Positions 28,314 to 37,003 of a DNA stretch of 64,000 nt are shown in pieces (the first letter of the stretch is position 1; every line of letters starts with the position of its first letter). The stretch is from the NCBI GenBank assembly GCA_021414005.1, contig JAIOPH010000023.1:182390-246389 (forward strand). The letters run 5' to 3'. The notes beneath the pieces were generated by a model, which saw only the letters and a list, made by a program, of their open reading frames with translations, ran no database searches and was not told where the DNA came from. The translations under genes and the position numbers were made by a program. This DNA is from Chthoniobacter sp. (lineage in GTDB: Bacteria; Verrucomicrobiota; Verrucomicrobiia; Chthoniobacterales; Chthoniobacteraceae).

Positions 28314-29195
28314 ATGAAGCATCGTCGCAAGAGTCAGTCTGGCTTTACGCTCGTGGAAATCCTCGTCGCGGCGAGCGTGGGCTTGGTGGTTTCCGGTCTG
28401 GCGTTCTCCTATCTGCGAGCAGGGACGCTGCTGTTGGCGAAGAACGTGTCGGTGAACATGTCGAACAACGAACTGCGCAGCGCCATTGACCAGATTCAGG
28501 ATCGCATGCAGACGGCGACCAGTATCCCGATCTTGATTAATACCAACGGTACCGCTGCGACTTCACCAGCGGCCGGCGTTTATTTCGATCGACTCGTGGG
28601 TGAGCCCTACGTGGTGACGCATCCGGGCGGGTCGGGACTGAGCGCCGCGGCGACCAGCGTGACGGTAACGCGCTCGACCAGCGCGTATGCTTCGCCTCCC
28701 ATCCCGATCGCGGGCGATGTCCTGCTGATCGACGGTGCGACTTCGACAATGCGTCCCCGCGTTTCCTCCGTAACCACGGGTGCTATTTCCGGCGGACTCC
28801 AGACTATCACTATCACCTTCACCGCGGCGTTGGGCACGGCCATTGATTGGGATGCGAGCTTTGTCAAAACGGCGACCCTGACCCGCCGCGAAGCCTTCAT
28901 CGTGATGCCCGGCGCGGGGCGCTCGGAACTGCGCCGTTACTCGTCATTTGAGACGACCACAGACTTCAATGATGCCACGCAATACACCGTGATCTCGCGA
29001 CAGGTGGGAACGCAAACGGGGGAGACGACACCATTTTCCATTGTCACAGTGGGTCTGGATAAGTTGGTGAACATCGACTTTCGGGTGCGGACGGCGGGTT
29101 TTGAAAACGCGCTGGCAGCGAAGGAGTCGAACACATTCTCAGGCTTCATGCGCGTGCAGTGCATGGTGCCTTCCCGGCAGCGTCCAAAAAACTAA
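28314..29195 (+). CDS. prepilin-type protein, PilW-like
   Basis: A 293-residue pseudopilin. The leader MKHRRKSQSG is followed by FTLVEILVAASVGLVVSGLA, the classic methylation site and membrane helix. The exported part is rich in Thr, Ser and Val, with few charged residues, and suggests a beta-sandwich. It follows the PilV-like gene by four bases and precedes the PilX-like gene by 12, which indicates one transcript. Size and order fit the minor-pilin group PilV-PilW-PilX, or the Verrucomicrobial paralogous pseudopilin cassettes. Confidence 0.87.
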   Translation: MKHRRKSQSGFTLVEILVAASVGLVVSGLAFSYLRAGTLLLAKNVSVNMSNNELRSAIDQIQDRMQTATSIPILINTNGTAATSPAAGVYFDRLVGEPYVVTHPGGSGLSAAATSVTVTRSTSAYASPPIPIAGDVLLIDGATSTMRPRVSSVTTGAISGGLQTITITFTAALGTAIDWDASFVKTATLTRREAFIVMPGAGRSELRRYSSFETTTDFNDATQYTVISRQVGTQTGETTPFSIVTVGLDKLVNIDFRVRTAGFENALAAKESNTFSGFMRVQCMVPSRQRPKN

Positions 29196-29207
29196 GTCCA
29201 TCCTGTT

Positions 29208-31058
29208 ATGAAACATCATCATCGGTGCGAAGGCGGCACGCTCGTTGTCGCCATGCTGGCAGTGCTGGTCATCACCGCGGCGGTCGGCGTGGCATACAAG
29301 ACGACAGGAGCAACCGGGCGAATGACTGACCGCAGCCGCGAATTCATGGAGGCGAAACTCGCGACTGAGGGTGCGCTCGAGTACGCCTTCGGAGTCTGGA
29401 AGTCGCGGGTGCAGACGCAGGATCGCGCCATCACCACAGCGGAAGCCACGTCCAACCTTACTGGGCCGACCTTTACTGGTTTCACTTATATGTCCTCGGG
29501 AAGCCAGGGACCCTTGAATATCCAAGCCACGGACACCTATGGCACACCCATGACTTCGACGGCGGCCACGCCCGCGCCGGTCATTGTAAGTCTTCCGGAC
29601 TATCCCGGCTGGCGGGGACGGTCGTTTAATTACGTGGCCAGTGCGCGCATACAGCAGACCAATGTGATTGGCGGAGCGCTTTCCACCGGGGCGAAGCGGC
29701 GCTTTCAGTACGTCGAGGTGCCACTCTTCCAGGCGATGTTTTTTTACGAGCACGACCTCGAGTTGTACCGCCCGGCAGCGATGATTGTGTCCGGGTTGGT
29801 GCATACCAACTCGGACACCTATCTTAGCACCGGCAACGCGGGGACGCTGACCTTTCAGGGTAATGTGTCTTATGTGGGAACTTCTTACAGCGCCAATGGA
29901 GGATCGGCGGGAACTGCGGGCAATACGGCTCCGCCGGGAGGGGCGGCATGGTCGGGCGGCACGATGTATCCCGCGACCTATCCGAGTGGCGAGGCGGCGC
30001 AGGTCCATCAGGTATCTCGTTACGAACCGCTCGGCAAGGATGCTGCTTCTATCCTGAACACGGCTGATACCAATCCAAACAATGACTCATTTCGCGAGAT
30101 CATTGAACCGCCGGTCACAGGCTCGGGCATCACCGATCCGCCTGAGATCGCCAAACGCCGCATGTATAACAAGGCCGGCATCATCGTGACGATCAATGGC
30201 ACGACCGCCACTGTGACGACGCAGAATGGCACCACGCTGACGAGTGCGCAGACCACAGCGATCCAGTCGTCCTTTACCGGCAAGACTACTTTTTATGATC
30301 AACGCGAAGGGACCAATGTGGATGTCGCCAATATCAGCGTGAGCACGCTGACACCGGTGCTCAATGCGGCCAGCGGATTTAACGGAATCTTCTACATCCA
30401 GGACGTTACTCCACAAACTTCCGGCAACATGGAACCAAAGACCATCCGGCTGAAGGATGGCGGGATACTGCCGAACAACGGTTTGAGCATAGTCAGCCAA
30501 AATCCCGTCTATGTGCAGGGTGACTACAATACCGGCACGACCACCGTCCCGACCGCCGTGCCGGCCAATTCCACGGGCAACCCGAACAATACGGACAGCC
30601 CGGTCGTGAGCGGCTACACGCGCAAGTCCGCCGCCATCATGGCCGATGCCGTGATGCTGCTGTCGAACTCCTGGAGTGACGCCAACGCCTCATCGTCTGT
30701 GGGCAGCCGCGTGGCGAGCAACACGACTTATAACATGGCGATCCTCGCCGGGGTCATGCCTTCTCTCTATACCCCGCCGGTGGGCGACCCCCATTACGGC
30801 GCGGCGCAATACGGCTACTCCGGTGGCGCGAATAACTATCCGCGTTTTCTGGAGTCCTGGTCGGGTAAAAGCTGCACCTACTTTGGCTCCATGACTGAAC
30901 TCTTTCAGAGCAAGGTCTTCACCGGGAAATGGGACACGGGCAATATCTACGTGCCGCCATCCCGCCGCTGGAATTTCGACACGAATTTTACCAATACTCC
31001 GCCACCCGGAAGTCTCGATGCCGTGACGCTTTCGCGCGGCATGTGGAGCAAGATGTAA
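29208..31058 (+). CDS. large PilX-like secreted/pilus-associated protein
   Basis: A 616-residue protein with an N-terminal membrane segment (GGTLVVAMLAVLVITAAVGVAY) after a His-rich leader, a layout like PilX N-termini. The following helix (REFMEAKLATEGALEYAFGVW) is typical of pilin-like stalks. The long exported region is Thr/Asn/Gly-rich with many short beta-strands and low charge, including SYSANGGSAGTAGNTAPPGG. Unlike true pilins it lacks a G-FxxxE site. It sits third in the pseudopilin cassette and may be the adhesive or tip component. Confidence 0.72.
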   Translation: MKHHHRCEGGTLVVAMLAVLVITAAVGVAYKTTGATGRMTDRSREFMEAKLATEGALEYAFGVWKSRVQTQDRAITTAEATSNLTGPTFTGFTYMSSGSQGPLNIQATDTYGTPMTSTAATPAPVIVSLPDYPGWRGRSFNYVASARIQQTNVIGGALSTGAKRRFQYVEVPLFQAMFFYEHDLELYRPAAMIVSGLVHTNSDTYLSTGNAGTLTFQGNVSYVGTSYSANGGSAGTAGNTAPPGGAAWSGGTMYPATYPSGEAAQVHQVSRYEPLGKDAASILNTADTNPNNDSFREIIEPPVTGSGITDPPEIAKRRMYNKAGIIVTINGTTATVTTQNGTTLTSAQTTAIQSSFTGKTTFYDQREGTNVDVANISVSTLTPVLNAASGFNGIFYIQDVTPQTSGNMEPKTIRLKDGGILPNNGLSIVSQNPVYVQGDYNTGTTTVPTAVPANSTGNPNNTDSPVVSGYTRKSAAIMADAVMLLSNSWSDANASSSVGSRVASNTTYNMAILAGVMPSLYTPPVGDPHYGAAQYGYSGGANNYPRFLESWSGKSCTYFGSMTELFQSKVFTGKWDTGNIYVPPSRRWNFDTNFTNTPPPGSLDAVTLSRGMWSKM

Positions 31059-31070
31059 GTCCACCGTCCC

Positions 31071-31664
31071 ATGAAACAGCTCGCTCTTTGCTCATGTCTC
31101 CTGCTCGGTCTGACCGCTGGCGCGGCGGCCCTGGACCTGACGCCACATGTGGTGACGACGCTGGTGGGTGACTACGAGGTGCGGCGCGTGTGCTTTCTCG
31201 ATGGAGAGAAGAAATACGCCGTCACCCTCGACGGGGAAACAGAGTTGACGGGACATAGTGGGGCCGCAATTTTCAACTTCACCAAGTTTCCCCGTGCCGT
31301 CATGCGGGTGACGCCCTCTCCGCTCAAGCCGGAGGTGGGGTTTGAAGGCGAAACTCTCGACCAATATCGCACGGCTGCCACCGAGCTGCTGCTGCGTGGC
31401 GCGGAGCAGCCGGTGCTCGAAAAGGAAGACGCCGACGTCCTCCCGGTGAACCATTGGACGAGCCGCCGCTTTACCTTCGTCTATCGCTTCGTCGGCACCG
31501 CGATGCGCGAGAGCGTTACGTTTTTGAACTTCGACGGAAAGCAGCAGTTCGTCCTGCAAACGCGGGCGCTCGAAAAGGACTTCGCTGCCGTCGCCGCCCG
31601 CGCGGATGACATCTTCCGTCGCTGGCACGAGTTCCGCCCGCAAGAGGCGGTGGAGGGGAACTAG
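31071..31664 (+). CDS. secreted protein at the end of the pseudopilin cassette
   Basis: A 197-residue protein with a signal peptide (MKQLALCSCLLLGLTAGAAA). The mature part is alpha/beta with no family I recognise; features include YEVRRVCFLDGEKKYAVTLD and RFTFVYRFVGTAMRESVTFL. It follows the PilX-like gene by 12 bases and is probably co-transcribed, suggesting an envelope or assembly role for the cassette. Its stop codon overlaps that of malQ on the opposite strand through a shared CTAG. Confidence 0.7.
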   Translation: MKQLALCSCLLLGLTAGAAALDLTPHVVTTLVGDYEVRRVCFLDGEKKYAVTLDGETELTGHSGAAIFNFTKFPRAVMRVTPSPLKPEVGFEGETLDQYRTAATELLLRGAEQPVLEKEDADVLPVNHWTSRRFTFVYRFVGTAMRESVTFLNFDGKQQFVLQTRALEKDFAAVAARADDIFRRWHEFRPQEAVEGN

Positions 31665-33397
31665 GCGCGCCGCGTTTCTTTCAAAACGGCGCGGACGCGG
31701 ATCATGCGCTGGGTGAGCGCGGGGTCGGTATGCCAGGTGCGAATGGGTTGCGCGAGGCGCTGGCTCCAGTTGGTGTCGCTGATGGCACCGGGAACGTTGA
31801 AGCGCTGGGTGCTGCCGAATAGGTCAGTGATCATGTAGATGGCCATCCAGGCGTTGCTGGCGCAAAGCGCGCGAAGCAGGTGTTCATGAATGGCGTCGGT
31901 GTAGGGCGTGATGCACGGGACTTCGAAGCCCGCCCAGGCGGCAAGCTGCCGGACTTCGCGCCACGCGGTGTCGCGCGCGGCATGCGTCTCCGGTCCGCCG
32001 GTTTCGGCCGCGGCGATCTTTGCCATCCAGTTCTCCCACATGGCGCGGAGCGGTTCAAAATCGTGGGTGGCGTAGGTGGTGACGGAGATGCGCGCATAGG
32101 CGGTGCCCGGCGTCATGGTGTCGTCGGGCTCCCTTTCCCAATAAGGAATCTTGAAGCCCGCGATGCCGAGGCGTGCGAGGCACGGGCGCACGTAGTCGGG
32201 CACCACGCCGAGGTCTTCGCCGATGAGCCGGAAGGGACCGCACTCCGCGAGCAGCACGCGCAAGACCTCCTCGCCCTGCGCGCAGTTTGCCGACTTGTGC
32301 TCCGGCGTGTCGTCTTCGTGTGGAGTGAAATGCGGCAGTTCGCCTCCGGTCCGCGCGCGGGCCTCGTCCTCGGTGAGCGGGAGAAACTCGGCGTTGCGCT
32401 CGGGACGCCACGGGAATCCGTAGATGCGAAAAAAGCCGAGGATGTGGTCTATGCGGAAGAGGTGAAAACAGCCGCGCACCTTGCGCACGCGCTGCCGCCA
32501 CCAGTCGAAGTTTTGTGCGCGGAGGGCGTCCCAGCGGTAGAGCGGAATGCCCCAGTTTTGCCCCCATTTGTAGGTGAAGGGATCGGTCGCAAAAACGCGC
32601 TCCGGCGGGCAACCGCCACTCCAGGCGTGATCGAAAAGCTGAGGCTGCGCCCACACATCGGCGCTGTAGTAGCTCACGCCAAAAGGGATGTCGCCCATGA
32701 GCGCCACGCCTTTGGCGTCGGCGTATTTTTTCACCGCCGCCCACTGCTCCCAGGCCAGCCACTGCACGTAGCGGCGAAAGCGCATCCGCAAATCCATTTC
32801 GCGCCGCTGCGTATGCGGGAGCGCGGCGAGCCAGGCGCGTGCGTCGGCGGCGGTGCGAACCTCCGCCGGCCAACGGTCCCAGCATTCGCTCCCGCCGTGC
32901 ATTTCCATGAGCACGCGGAAAAGCGTGTAGTCTTCCAACCAGCCCGCTTCTGCGCGGCAGAACTGCCGGTAGCGCCGCAGGCGCACGCCGTGACTTCGCC
33001 AGGTGTGCGCGAGGAAGTTTTCAAACGCGCGCCGCAGCAGACGTTCCTTTAGCGCTTTCACGTCCACGTAATCAACCGGCCCGGCGAGCAGCTTCTCCCG
33101 CACGCCGCCGCCGGTGATCAGCGCGATTTCATCGGCGCTGAGATCGGGCAGCGCGGTGGGCGAAATTTCCAGCGTCACCGGCTCCAGCGCCACGGACGAA
33201 ATCGCGTTGTAAGGCGAGTGGTCATTGCCGGTTTCATTTACGGGCAGCAACTGCACCATCCCGAAACCTTCCGCCGCGGCCCAGTCCACCAGTTCGCGCA
33301 GTGCGCCGATGTCGCCCACTCCGAGGTCGTCTTTTCCCCGCAGGGCGAAAAGCGGAGCGAGCAGGCCGGCGAGTGGTTTATCAGGCGAGAGGTCCAT
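31661..33397 (-). CDS. malQ: 4-alpha-glucanotransferase
   Basis: A 578-residue amylomaltase of GH77 that transfers maltodextrin segments in glycogen and maltose metabolism. Motifs include LLPVNETGNDHSPYNAISS near the N-terminus, GDIPFGVSYYSADVWA, the FRIDHILGFFRIYGFPW region with its catalytic aspartate, LIGEDLGVVPDYVR with the acid/base glutamate, and TYATHDFEPLRAMW. The start at 33397 was preferred over a longer frame because family similarity begins directly after it. Convergent with the preceding gene and divergent from the caspase-fusion gene. Confidence 0.95.
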   Translation of the reverse strand: MDLSPDKPLAGLLAPLFALRGKDDLGVGDIGALRELVDWAAAEGFGMVQLLPVNETGNDHSPYNAISSVALEPVTLEISPTALPDLSADEIALITGGGVREKLLAGPVDYVDVKALKERLLRRAFENFLAHTWRSHGVRLRRYRQFCRAEAGWLEDYTLFRVLMEMHGGSECWDRWPAEVRTAADARAWLAALPHTQRREMDLRMRFRRYVQWLAWEQWAAVKKYADAKGVALMGDIPFGVSYYSADVWAQPQLFDHAWSGGCPPERVFATDPFTYKWGQNWGIPLYRWDALRAQNFDWWRQRVRKVRGCFHLFRIDHILGFFRIYGFPWRPERNAEFLPLTEDEARARTGGELPHFTPHEDDTPEHKSANCAQGEEVLRVLLAECGPFRLIGEDLGVVPDYVRPCLARLGIAGFKIPYWEREPDDTMTPGTAYARISVTTYATHDFEPLRAMWENWMAKIAAAETGGPETHAARDTAWREVRQLAAWAGFEVPCITPYTDAIHEHLLRALCASNAWMAIYMITDLFGSTQRFNVPGAISDTNWSQRLAQPIRTWHTDPALTQRMIRVRAVLKETRRA

Positions 33398-33540
33398 AGA
33401 GCGCGGGATTTTCAAACAGGCGGTGGCCCGCGTCGCAAGAACGGAAGCAGTCCGTGTGGGGAAGATTTCGCGTGACAGTGAGGGCTCCGCCCGATTTTCT
33501 CCGGCGCAGTCGGGTAGCAAAAATTCGGGTTCAATTTCCT

Positions 33541-35337
33541 ATGAAAATCCTCCTCGTCCACGGCATCGGTCACTCGGATAACGACCCCAATTATTACGCG
33601 GGCTGGAAGGCGGCGATCATCGCGGGCTTGAGGGCGTCGGGCATGAAAAGTGACCCGATTTTCGCGGAGTTTCATTACGACGATCTTTTTGCGAAGCACT
33701 ACACCGGGCCGGGCCTGTATGCGGTGGCGGTGACCGAGTTGATGGCGACGGCGCTGGTCCACACGATCGCGGATGCAATTGGAAATCTGTTCCGTCCGTC
33801 GCGTGCGCTGACGTATGGCGGCGATACGCTGCGCTGGTTCGCGGGGATGGTTGCGCAGTTCACGACCGAGTCTGCGCTGCGCCGCGACTTGCGCGACCGG
33901 CTGGCCGACACGCTGACGGCGGAAGCACCGGACGTCATTGCGGCGCACAGCCTCGGCACGTTGCTGACCTTCGACTTTCTCCATAATGACCCGCGCGCCG
34001 CGTCGTCGTCGCGGCGCACCTACCTGACGTTCGGCTCGCAAATCAACAACGTCTTCGTGCGTTCACGGCTCTGGCCGGGCCGTCTGGTCATGCCGCGGGT
34101 GACCGCATGGTATCACCTCTACAATGCGCAGGACAAAGCCTTCACGGCCGACATTTCTCTGCCCGATGCGCCGGCCTTTCGTTCCATCGCCACGACGAGC
34201 GCCGCGGGCCATTCGCCCACGCAGGTCGGCAGCGATCCCGGCTACCTCAATCACCCGAACACGCAGCGCTATGTCTGGACGGCGCTCGCTGGAAAAACGG
34301 GCGTGCGCAGTTTGCGGCAGCCGTTTGCAGTCATCGATGCCGTGGCCGAACCGCCGCGCCGCCGCGCGCTGCTGATCGGCATCAACGAATACCCGCAAGC
34401 CGAGGACCGGCTCGAAGGCTGCGTCAACGACGTCTTCCTCATGTCGTCGGTCCTGCAGGAGCGCGGCTTTGCGGCGGAAGACATCCGTGTGGTGCTGAAC
34501 GGGCGCGCCACCGCGGCGGGCATCCGCGAGCGCCTGGCCTGGCTGCTGGAAGACGCGGGCGACGGCATGGAGCGCGTGCTTTTCTACAGTGGCCACGGCG
34601 CGCAACTGCCCGGATACAACGCCACCGAGAAGATTGATCATGTGGATGAGTGTCTCGTGCCGCACGACTTCGCGTGGACGAAGGAAAGCGCGATCACCGA
34701 TGACGATTTCTTCCGGCTCTACAGCGATCTGCCGTTCAGTGCGCGGTTGCTGACCATCTTCGACTGCTGCCACTCCGGCGGCATGACGCGCGATGGCAGC
34801 CACAAGGCGCGCGGGCTCACGCCGCCCGACGACATCCGCCACCGCCTGCTGCGCTGGAATCCGGCGGAGCAGATGTGGCAGGCGCGCGAACTGCCGCCGA
34901 TCAACAAGAGCTTTGGCGGCACCGCCGAGCAGCGGCATCAGATGATGGGGCAAAAGGGAGCGACCTTCCGCCTCGGGCGCGGGATGCGCCTGCGCCAGCA
35001 TATCACGGCCACGGAGTCCGACCGGCTGGTGGCGGAAAAGCGGGCGCTGTTTCTGCCGGTCATCGTGGAAGCCTGCGGCGAGAATCAGCTCTCCTACGAA
35101 TACCGGCACGGCACCATCTCCTACGGCGCCTTTACCTACGCGCTCGCGAAGACTCTTCGCAGCGAACCGGCCGCGAGCTTTGCCACGCTCATCGCCCGGA
35201 CCTCTGCTACGCTGACCAGGCTCGGCTACGAGCAGACGCCGCAACTCGTCGGCCCCGCGAAGATCCTGAAACATCCGGTGCCCGGCGGCCCGGCGGAGCA
35301 GGCTGCGCCACGGAAAAAGACGTCGCGCAATAAATGA
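33541..35337 (+). CDS. alpha/beta hydrolase-caspase fusion
   Basis: A 598-residue cytoplasmic protein with two enzyme domains. Residues 1-260 form an alpha/beta hydrolase: oxyanion-type HGIGH at 6-10 and nucleophile elbow AHSLG with Ser137. Residues about 275-590 form a C14 caspase-like peptidase: RRALLIGINEYP strand, catalytic histidine in SGHG (His352) and cysteine in DCCHSG (Cys410). Both active sites look intact. Bacterial caspase-like proteins often act in regulated proteolysis or cell death. It is the first gene of a tight six-gene run; its stop overlaps the next start (ATGA). There is no signal peptide. The partner, trigger and substrate are unknown. Confidence 0.88.
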   Translation: MKILLVHGIGHSDNDPNYYAGWKAAIIAGLRASGMKSDPIFAEFHYDDLFAKHYTGPGLYAVAVTELMATALVHTIADAIGNLFRPSRALTYGGDTLRWFAGMVAQFTTESALRRDLRDRLADTLTAEAPDVIAAHSLGTLLTFDFLHNDPRAASSSRRTYLTFGSQINNVFVRSRLWPGRLVMPRVTAWYHLYNAQDKAFTADISLPDAPAFRSIATTSAAGHSPTQVGSDPGYLNHPNTQRYVWTALAGKTGVRSLRQPFAVIDAVAEPPRRRALLIGINEYPQAEDRLEGCVNDVFLMSSVLQERGFAAEDIRVVLNGRATAAGIRERLAWLLEDAGDGMERVLFYSGHGAQLPGYNATEKIDHVDECLVPHDFAWTKESAITDDDFFRLYSDLPFSARLLTIFDCCHSGGMTRDGSHKARGLTPPDDIRHRLLRWNPAEQMWQARELPPINKSFGGTAEQRHQMMGQKGATFRLGRGMRLRQHITATESDRLVAEKRALFLPVIVEACGENQLSYEYRHGTISYGAFTYALAKTLRSEPAASFATLIARTSATLTRLGYEQTPQLVGPAKILKHPVPGGPAEQAAPRKKTSRNK

Positions 35338-35825
35338 GCGCGTGGGCGCAACTCGGTTTCGTCGGGATGCTCGCGCTGCTCGCGACCGGTTGCGCGTGCG
35401 GGCGTTACGGCACCGTGGCCGCGCGCCGCACGCTGACGAAGACGGCGGAGGTTATTGATGTGTATGGCTTCGGTGCGCTGCTGCGGCCGGGCGGCGTGGA
35501 TGGCGGCTTCACGCTCGGCTGGCGGCACGCGACTTATATCGGCCCTCGTCTTTCCCACGATGAGACCGACGTCTGCGCGCGCTGGACTTTCGGCCTCGTG
35601 CCGGAAATGTGCGCGGAGCCGTTCTTTCTCGCAGCGACCAGCCTCGGCGGCGAGGTGGTGAAATATCCGACCGTGCTCCAGGCGCAGGTCGGCCTCCGCA
35701 CAGATGCCTTCACCTTCGCGGCGCACGCCGACGAATCGCGCGTGGTCGCTTTCCGCTACGTGGCGGGCGCGCCCGAGCAGACCATTCTCGCCATGAACCC
35801 ACTCCCCAAACTCCCACTGCCATGA
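35334..35825 (+). CDS. predicted lipoprotein, unknown
   Basis: A 163-residue protein with a lipoprotein signal: a hydrophobic segment ending LLATGC, so Cys20 would be lipidated. The mature part is beta-rich, with DVYGFGALLRPGGVDGGFTLGW and YIGPRLS, and might be a small outer-membrane-associated barrel or sandwich; I do not recognise the family. Its start overlaps the stop of the caspase fusion and its stop overlaps the next lipoprotein start, so the three are translationally coupled. Confidence 0.75.
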   Translation: MSAWAQLGFVGMLALLATGCACGRYGTVAARRTLTKTAEVIDVYGFGALLRPGGVDGGFTLGWRHATYIGPRLSHDETDVCARWTFGLVPEMCAEPFFLAATSLGGEVVKYPTVLQAQVGLRTDAFTFAAHADESRVVAFRYVAGAPEQTILAMNPLPKLPLP

Positions 35826-36217
35826 AACCAAAACTTTCCCTCGGGCTCGGCGTCCTGTGCGCCAGCCTGCTCGCGGGCTGCGCCACGCCGAGCCATCTCG
35901 TCTTTCACCAGAGCACCGGCATCGGCGCGGATGCGTCGGCGAACACGGACACCGGTCAGGTGCATGTCGCCTTTGGCTATGACCGGCAGACGAATACGCT
36001 CATCCCGAAAACGGAGACGACCAATGACCATGGCGAACCGGAGCAGGAGGCGATGTCCGTGGTCTCGGCCAGCGAGGTGAAAATCAAGTGGCTCGGGCTG
36101 CATGAGGTCACCGAGCAATTCGCCACCGGCAAAGCGGCGCGCAATCTCGCGCTCGATCCCAAGGCGCTCGGCCAGGTTCTGACCCTGACCGTTCCAACCA
36201 CCCAACCCACACGCTGA
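35822..36217 (+). CDS. predicted lipoprotein, paralog of the next gene
   Basis: A 131-residue lipoprotein (LCASLLAGC lipobox). The mature N-terminus HLVFHQSTGIGADAS and the later VAFGYDRQT are clearly related to ALYFHESTKVAFAADYN and TSFGYKRRI in the following gene, so the two arose by duplication. It also shares the pattern E-x-x-x-F-A-[ST]-G-x-A-A-R-N (QFATGKAARNLAL). Start overlaps the previous stop (ATGA). No known family; location at the outer or inner membrane is inferred. Confidence 0.75.
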   Translation: MKPKLSLGLGVLCASLLAGCATPSHLVFHQSTGIGADASANTDTGQVHVAFGYDRQTNTLIPKTETTNDHGEPEQEAMSVVSASEVKIKWLGLHEVTEQFATGKAARNLALDPKALGQVLTLTVPTTQPTR

Positions 36218-36229
36218 GGAACCTACACC

Positions 36230-36964
36230 ATGCGTCTCCATCTCCTGCCCATCGCCGCCGCTCTCAGCCTCAGCGCGTGTGCGCCGCGCGCGCTCTACTT
36301 TCACGAATCCACGAAGGTCGCCTTTGCCGCCGACTACAACACCTCGGATACTCAGCCGCTCGCCACATCCTTTGGCTACAAGCGCCGCATCGTCGCCGTG
36401 GTCCCGGCGCAGGAGCGCGATGTCCCGGCAGGCGGAAGCGAACGCAACGCGACCAATCGCGGCGAGGCACTCTCGCTGGTCTCGAAATTCAACGTCCGCG
36501 CCGGCACGTCGGAGGGAGTCGTGATCACGAACAACTTCGCCAGTGGCATGGCCGCGCGGAACATGACGCGCAGCGTGGGCGCACCCGAGGCGGTGAGTGT
36601 GCTGATGCACAGCGCGGCGATCAGCGTGGTGCCGGAAACCGGGGAGACCACCGCCGAGGGCCGGTCCGGTGCCGATGTGGTGACGGAGCGCGTGGCGCGC
36701 ATCATGGCGAAACGGACGAAGGATGTGCCCGCGAGCCGGCGGAGCATTGATCTCGGTGCGGATGGCCCGAGCGAGCGGCTGCCTGAGGTGCCGCCGTCGC
36801 GCCGCCGGGTCGAACTCGACGAAAACGGCAATCTCCAGACCACGCCGCACGCGGCGCCCGGCGGGACGAAGCCCGGCGCGGGCGTGAAAAAGCCCGAGGT
36901 GCCGGCGAGCGGACGCAGCGTGGACCTCACACCGGACGGCGAAATCGAGCTCAAGAAACGCTGA
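36230..36964 (+). CDS. predicted lipoprotein with C-terminal repeats
   Basis: A 244-residue lipoprotein (LSLSAC lipobox). Residues about 20-150 repeat the domain of the preceding 131-residue lipoprotein, including the NFASGMAARN block. The C-terminal third has three copies of a short motif: VPASRRSIDLGADG, VPPSRRRVELDENG and VPASGRSVDLTPDG, separated by Pro/Gly-rich linkers. Such basic-then-acidic repeats could bind peptidoglycan, a partner protein or the adjacent amidase. It starts 12 bases after the previous gene. Confidence 0.75.
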   Translation: MRLHLLPIAAALSLSACAPRALYFHESTKVAFAADYNTSDTQPLATSFGYKRRIVAVVPAQERDVPAGGSERNATNRGEALSLVSKFNVRAGTSEGVVITNNFASGMAARNMTRSVGAPEAVSVLMHSAAISVVPETGETTAEGRSGADVVTERVARIMAKRTKDVPASRRSIDLGADGPSERLPEVPPSRRRVELDENGNLQTTPHAAPGGTKPGAGVKKPEVPASGRSVDLTPDGEIELKKR

Positions 36965-37003
36965 TCCAGCCTCCCCATTTTCCAAACTCAACTCCAACGC
37001 CCC

